NCBI GenBank assembly: GCA_945900695.1
Contig: CAMDJU010000025.1
Span: forward strand, 1 to 16,525
DNA length: 16,525 nt
Source of the DNA: Bordetella parapertussis
GTDB lineage: Bacteria; Pseudomonadota; Gammaproteobacteria; Burkholderiales; Burkholderiaceae_C
Reading direction: 5' to 3'
The position numbers and the translations under genes were made by a program. Shown here one piece after another: positions 14,390-16,525 of the stretch (its first letter is position 1; each line of letters begins with the position of its first letter). The notes under the pieces were generated by a model that was given only the letters and a program-made list of their open reading frames with translations, ran no database searches and was not told the origin of the DNA.

Positions 14390-15223
14390 TCAAGGCAACA
14401 TCCACTGCGCACCCACCTGCCAGCGCCGGCTCAGGGGTTCAACGCCTTGGTAATTGCGCGTGGGGGTGGAAAACGCCGCGGTGTCCGAGTCGCCCAGCCA
14501 GGTGAAACGCACAAAGGGCGACCAAGCCCCGGCGCGCAGGCCTTGGCGGTGTTCGCTGCTGAATTGCAGGTAAACACCTTTGTCTTGGCGGTTGGTGACA
14601 TCGGGGTAAACCGCTGACACCTGCGACAACACCGAGGTGTGTTGACCACTGATCAGCAGCCCACCCTCTGCGGTCCACGCCGAGGCCCAGGAACCAGGGG
14701 CCAAACCCGTGCGCCAGCGCACAGGCGCCCACAGTTGAATGGCTTTGCGCACATAGCCACCAGCACCCGTGGTGGTGGTGCCGTCGAGGTTGTTCCACAA
14801 AGTGTGTACCGCCAAGCCATAGCTCAAACCCAGTGACGGGCCCGTTGTGCGCTGCGCGGTGTGGGCATACATGATGCGACTGCGGGTCTCGATGTTGGGA
14901 ATATCGGTCAAGCGCCCGGTGTTCAAGCTCTCGTAGTCTTGGCGTCCGTACAGCACATCGGCCTCCAGTCCCCAATGCCCGCCCCAAGTCACGTCGCTCA
15001 AGCGCAGGTGCAGGCCCAACTCTGGCCCTTGCAAGCGCATCATGCTCTCGGTGTAACTGTTGAGCCCCGCGCTGGTGGCCCAGTGCCAACGCAGGCCGCT
15101 GGCCACGGCGGTATCGAGCGCGACCGGTGCGGGGGTGGGCGTTGGGCTTTGGGCCCAGGCCGCGCCCACGCAAAGCAACATGGCAATGGCACTTGCCGCT
15201 GGCTGGAGCCAGCGCAGGAACAC
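14390..15223 (-). CDS. Predicted outer-membrane beta-barrel protein, family not recognised
   Basis: Protein of 277 residues from the GTG at 15223. A clear signal peptide covers residues 1-24 (FLRWLQPAASAIAMLLC, then AWA before Gln-Ser), followed by a short Pro/Thr linker. The mature part is made of alternating polar/hydrophobic stretches with many Trp, Tyr and Gly (for example WGGHWGLEADVLYGRQDYES and LGLSYGLAVHTLWNNLDG), as in outer-membrane barrels, and ends near WQVGAQWMLP. No enzymatic motif was seen. The frame is open upstream to 15352 inside pyrF, but that part lacks a signal-peptide-like start, so the GTG, 10 nt after the pyrF stop, is preferred. Probably co-transcribed with pyrF. Confidence 0.65.
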   Translation of the reverse strand: MFLRWLQPAASAIAMLLCVGAAWAQSPTPTPAPVALDTAVASGLRWHWATSAGLNSYTESMMRLQGPELGLHLRLSDVTWGGHWGLEADVLYGRQDYESLNTGRLTDIPNIETRSRIMYAHTAQRTTGPSLGLSYGLAVHTLWNNLDGTTTTGAGGYVRKAIQLWAPVRWRTGLAPGSWASAWTAEGGLLISGQHTSVLSQVSAVYPDVTNRQDKGVYLQFSSEHRQGLRAGAWSPFVRFTWLGDSDTAAFSTPTRNYQGVEPLSRRWQVGAQWMLP

Positions 15224-15233
15224 CGAAGGGCGC

Positions 15234-16079
15234 TCAGTGCTGCGCACGGGCGGCCTCGAGTTCAGCGCGGGTTTTGAGGGCTTCGCGGCGGGCCGCTTGG
15301 TCGAAATCGTCGTTGCTGCTGGCATACAAAATGGCCCTGGATGAATTAACAATGATAGGGCCGCTGGTGCGGCCCTGGTGTTGGCGATAACCGGCGCGCA
15401 CCGTGGCCAGCGCGTCGCCGCCTTGCGCGCCCACGCCGGGGATCAACAGCGGCAAAGTGGGCGCGAGTTGGCGCACCCGCTCGATCTCGTCCGGGTAGGT
15501 GGCGCCCACCACCAAGCCCAGTTGGCCATTCAGGTTCCAAGGGCCTTGGGCCAGTTGCGCCACATGCTCGTACAACAAGGGCTGCCCGGGCACGCTGGCC
15601 AAGCGCTGGCTTTGCAAATCGTCGCCGCCGGGGTTGGAGGTGCGGCAGAGCAAAAAAGCGCCCTTGCCCGCATGCGTCAAATACGGCTGCACCGAATCAA
15701 AACCCATGAAGGGCGAGAGCGTGACCGCATCGGCCCCATAGCGCTCAAAAGCCTCGATGGCGTATTGCTCGGCGGTGCTGCCAATGTCGCCGCGCTTGGC
15801 GTCCAAAATGATCGGCACCGCCGGGGCATTGGCCCGCATGTGGTCCATCAAGCGCTCGAGTTGCGCCTCAGCGCGGTGGGCGGCAAAGTAGGCAAGTTGC
15901 GGCTTGAAGGCGATCACCAAATCAGCGGTGGCGTCAACGATGCGGGCGCAAAACTCAAATATCCGCTCGGGCTGACCGCGCCAGGCCCCGGGCAGCTTGG
16001 TCGGGTCTGGGTCCAGCCCCACGCACAGCAGCGATTGGTGGGCCCGCTCGGCTGCGAGCAGTTTGTCAATGAAATTCAT
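15234..16079 (-). CDS. pyrF: Orotidine 5'-phosphate decarboxylase (type 2) PyrF
   Basis: Decarboxylates OMP to UMP, the last step of de novo pyrimidine synthesis. It has 281 residues, in the range of the longer type-2 family. The N-terminal [15 protein letters not shown] is typical. [11 protein letters not shown] is near 58-68. The catalytic segment is [12 protein letters not shown] (91-102), with D93, K95 and D98. [13 protein letters not shown] and the phosphate-binding [10 protein letters not shown] segment follow. The ATG at 16079 gives the family N-terminus ([11 protein letters not shown]). It is 80 nt downstream of the ligase-like gene on the same strand. Confidence 0.96.
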   Translation of the reverse strand: MNFIDKLLAAERAHQSLLCVGLDPDPTKLPGAWRGQPERIFEFCARIVDATADLVIAFKPQLAYFAAHRAEAQLERLMDHMRANAPAVPIILDAKRGDIGSTAEQYAIEAFERYGADAVTLSPFMGFDSVQPYLTHAGKGAFLLCRTSNPGGDDLQSQRLASVPGQPLLYEHVAQLAQGPWNLNGQLGLVVGATYPDEIERVRQLAPTLPLLIPGVGAQGGDALATVRAGYRQHQGRTSGPIIVNSSRAILYASSNDDFDQAARREALKTRAELEAARAQH

Positions 16080-16159
16080 GGGCCATTCTAAGCAGGGGCC
16101 TCGCGTCGCTCATCGCGTTGTCCGCCTTTTGGGTCCTTGGCAGGCGCTGGCGCACCAGA

Positions 16160-16525
16160 TCAGCGCCGATCGATCAAGCGCAAGGGCTTTTGTCGGCTTT
16201 CAATGCCGGTGAGGTCTTTGATCTCGCCGGGCTGGGCCAGCACCACCACCAACTCCACGCCCAAGCGGGCGCGCAGCAGGCTTTGGCAAGTCTCTTGCAG
16301 ACCTGACGGGGCATCGGCGCGCATTTCGGCTTGCACCGTCATTTGGTCACGCCCGCCTTCGCGGGTCACGATGCACACAAACTCGCCATTGAAGGCCGGC
16401 ACTTCAGCGCCCAAAATCACGCCCACACTGGTGGGGTAGACATTGATCCCGCGCAGCTTGATCATGTTGTCGCTGCGGCCCTTGAAACCAATGATGCGGC
16501 GAAACGGCAAGCCCATGGGCGAGCT
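16160..16525 (-). CDS. Phenylacetate-CoA ligase-like AMP-forming enzyme, C-terminal part (5' end outside window)
   Basis: The last 121 residues of an adenylate-forming acyl/aryl-CoA ligase. GFKGRSDNMIKLRGINVYPT marks the hinge and start of the C-terminal domain of the PaaK family. The end, ESRQKPLRLIDRR, carries the lysine expected in the C-terminal catalytic loop. The substrate cannot be determined from this part. The frame runs to the window edge, so the N-terminal domain lies beyond 16525; internal ATG codons are not the start. Confidence 0.88.
   Translation of the reverse strand, partial: SSPMGLPFRRIIGFKGRSDNMIKLRGINVYPTSVGVILGAEVPAFNGEFVCIVTREGGRDQMTVQAEMRADAPSGLQETCQSLLRARLGVELVVVLAQPGEIKDLTGIESRQKPLRLIDRR

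Noticed and set aside
15224..15352. N-terminal extension of the outer-membrane candidate overlapping pyrF
   Set aside because: The overlap with pyrF would be about 119 nt and the extension would bury the signal peptide; GTG at 15223 gives a normal signal sequence.
1..16525. CRISPR array, tRNA or rRNA genes, insertion sequences, phage genes
   Set aside because: No regularly spaced repeats, no transposase or integrase motifs and no rRNA-like or tRNA-like segment were recognised on either strand by eye.

Overview
The window is GC-rich bacterial DNA from a bacteriochlorophyll-a-making purple (or aerobic anoxygenic phototrophic) proteobacterium. A betaproteobacterium related to Rhodoferax, Limnohabitans or Rubrivivax is the best fit. 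The reasons are the crtE-crtF-bchC-bchX order, an LH2 alpha subunit with an Ala/Pro-rich C-terminal tail, and the ssb / MFS transporter / uvrA neighbourhood. The genus is inference; no rRNA gene is present.

Left part (1-3834): a photosynthesis-gene block on the minus strand, read right to left as crtE (GGPP synthase), crtF (carotenoid O-methyltransferase), bchC (bacteriochlorophyllide dehydrogenase) and bchX (chlorophyllide reductase iron protein, cut by the window edge). crtE and bchC each have their own upstream pair of PpsR/CrtJ-type palindromes (TGT-N12-ACA, exact or degenerate), with 8 bp between the two palindromes. bchC and bchX overlap by ATGA. The predicted bchC promoter puts the transcription start at or next to the start codon.

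Middle (3939-7982): a housekeeping pair, nudJ-like Nudix hydrolase and mnmA, lies between that block and a peripheral antenna operon on the plus strand: pucB, pucA, a strong stem-loop terminator, pucC, and an unannotated 29-residue single-span membrane ORF with a very good ribosome binding site. The puc promoter carries two exact PpsR palindromes, again 8 bp apart. The alpha subunit aligns without gaps to the Rhodoblastus (Rps.) acidophila type and has Phe44-Leu45 where B800-850 complexes have Tyr-Trp. That is the signature of blue-shifted B800-820 (LH3-type) antennae. The beta subunit has Gln where many LH2 beta chains have the B800-binding Arg.

Right part (8007-16525): mostly ordinary genes. 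On the minus strand are a secreted lytic transglycosylase, ssb and an MFS exporter; uvrA follows on the plus strand. Further right, on the minus strand, are a RelE/ParE-type toxin with a ribbon-helix-helix antitoxin, an unrecognised outer-membrane beta-barrel candidate, pyrF, and the C-terminal end of a phenylacetate-CoA-ligase-like enzyme cut by the right edge.

Together, the left and middle genes make the carotenoid and bacteriochlorophyll pigments and the antenna that holds them. The repeated paired PpsR architecture suggests coordinate repression by oxygen and/or light. No CRISPR array, tRNA, rRNA, insertion sequence or phage gene was found.
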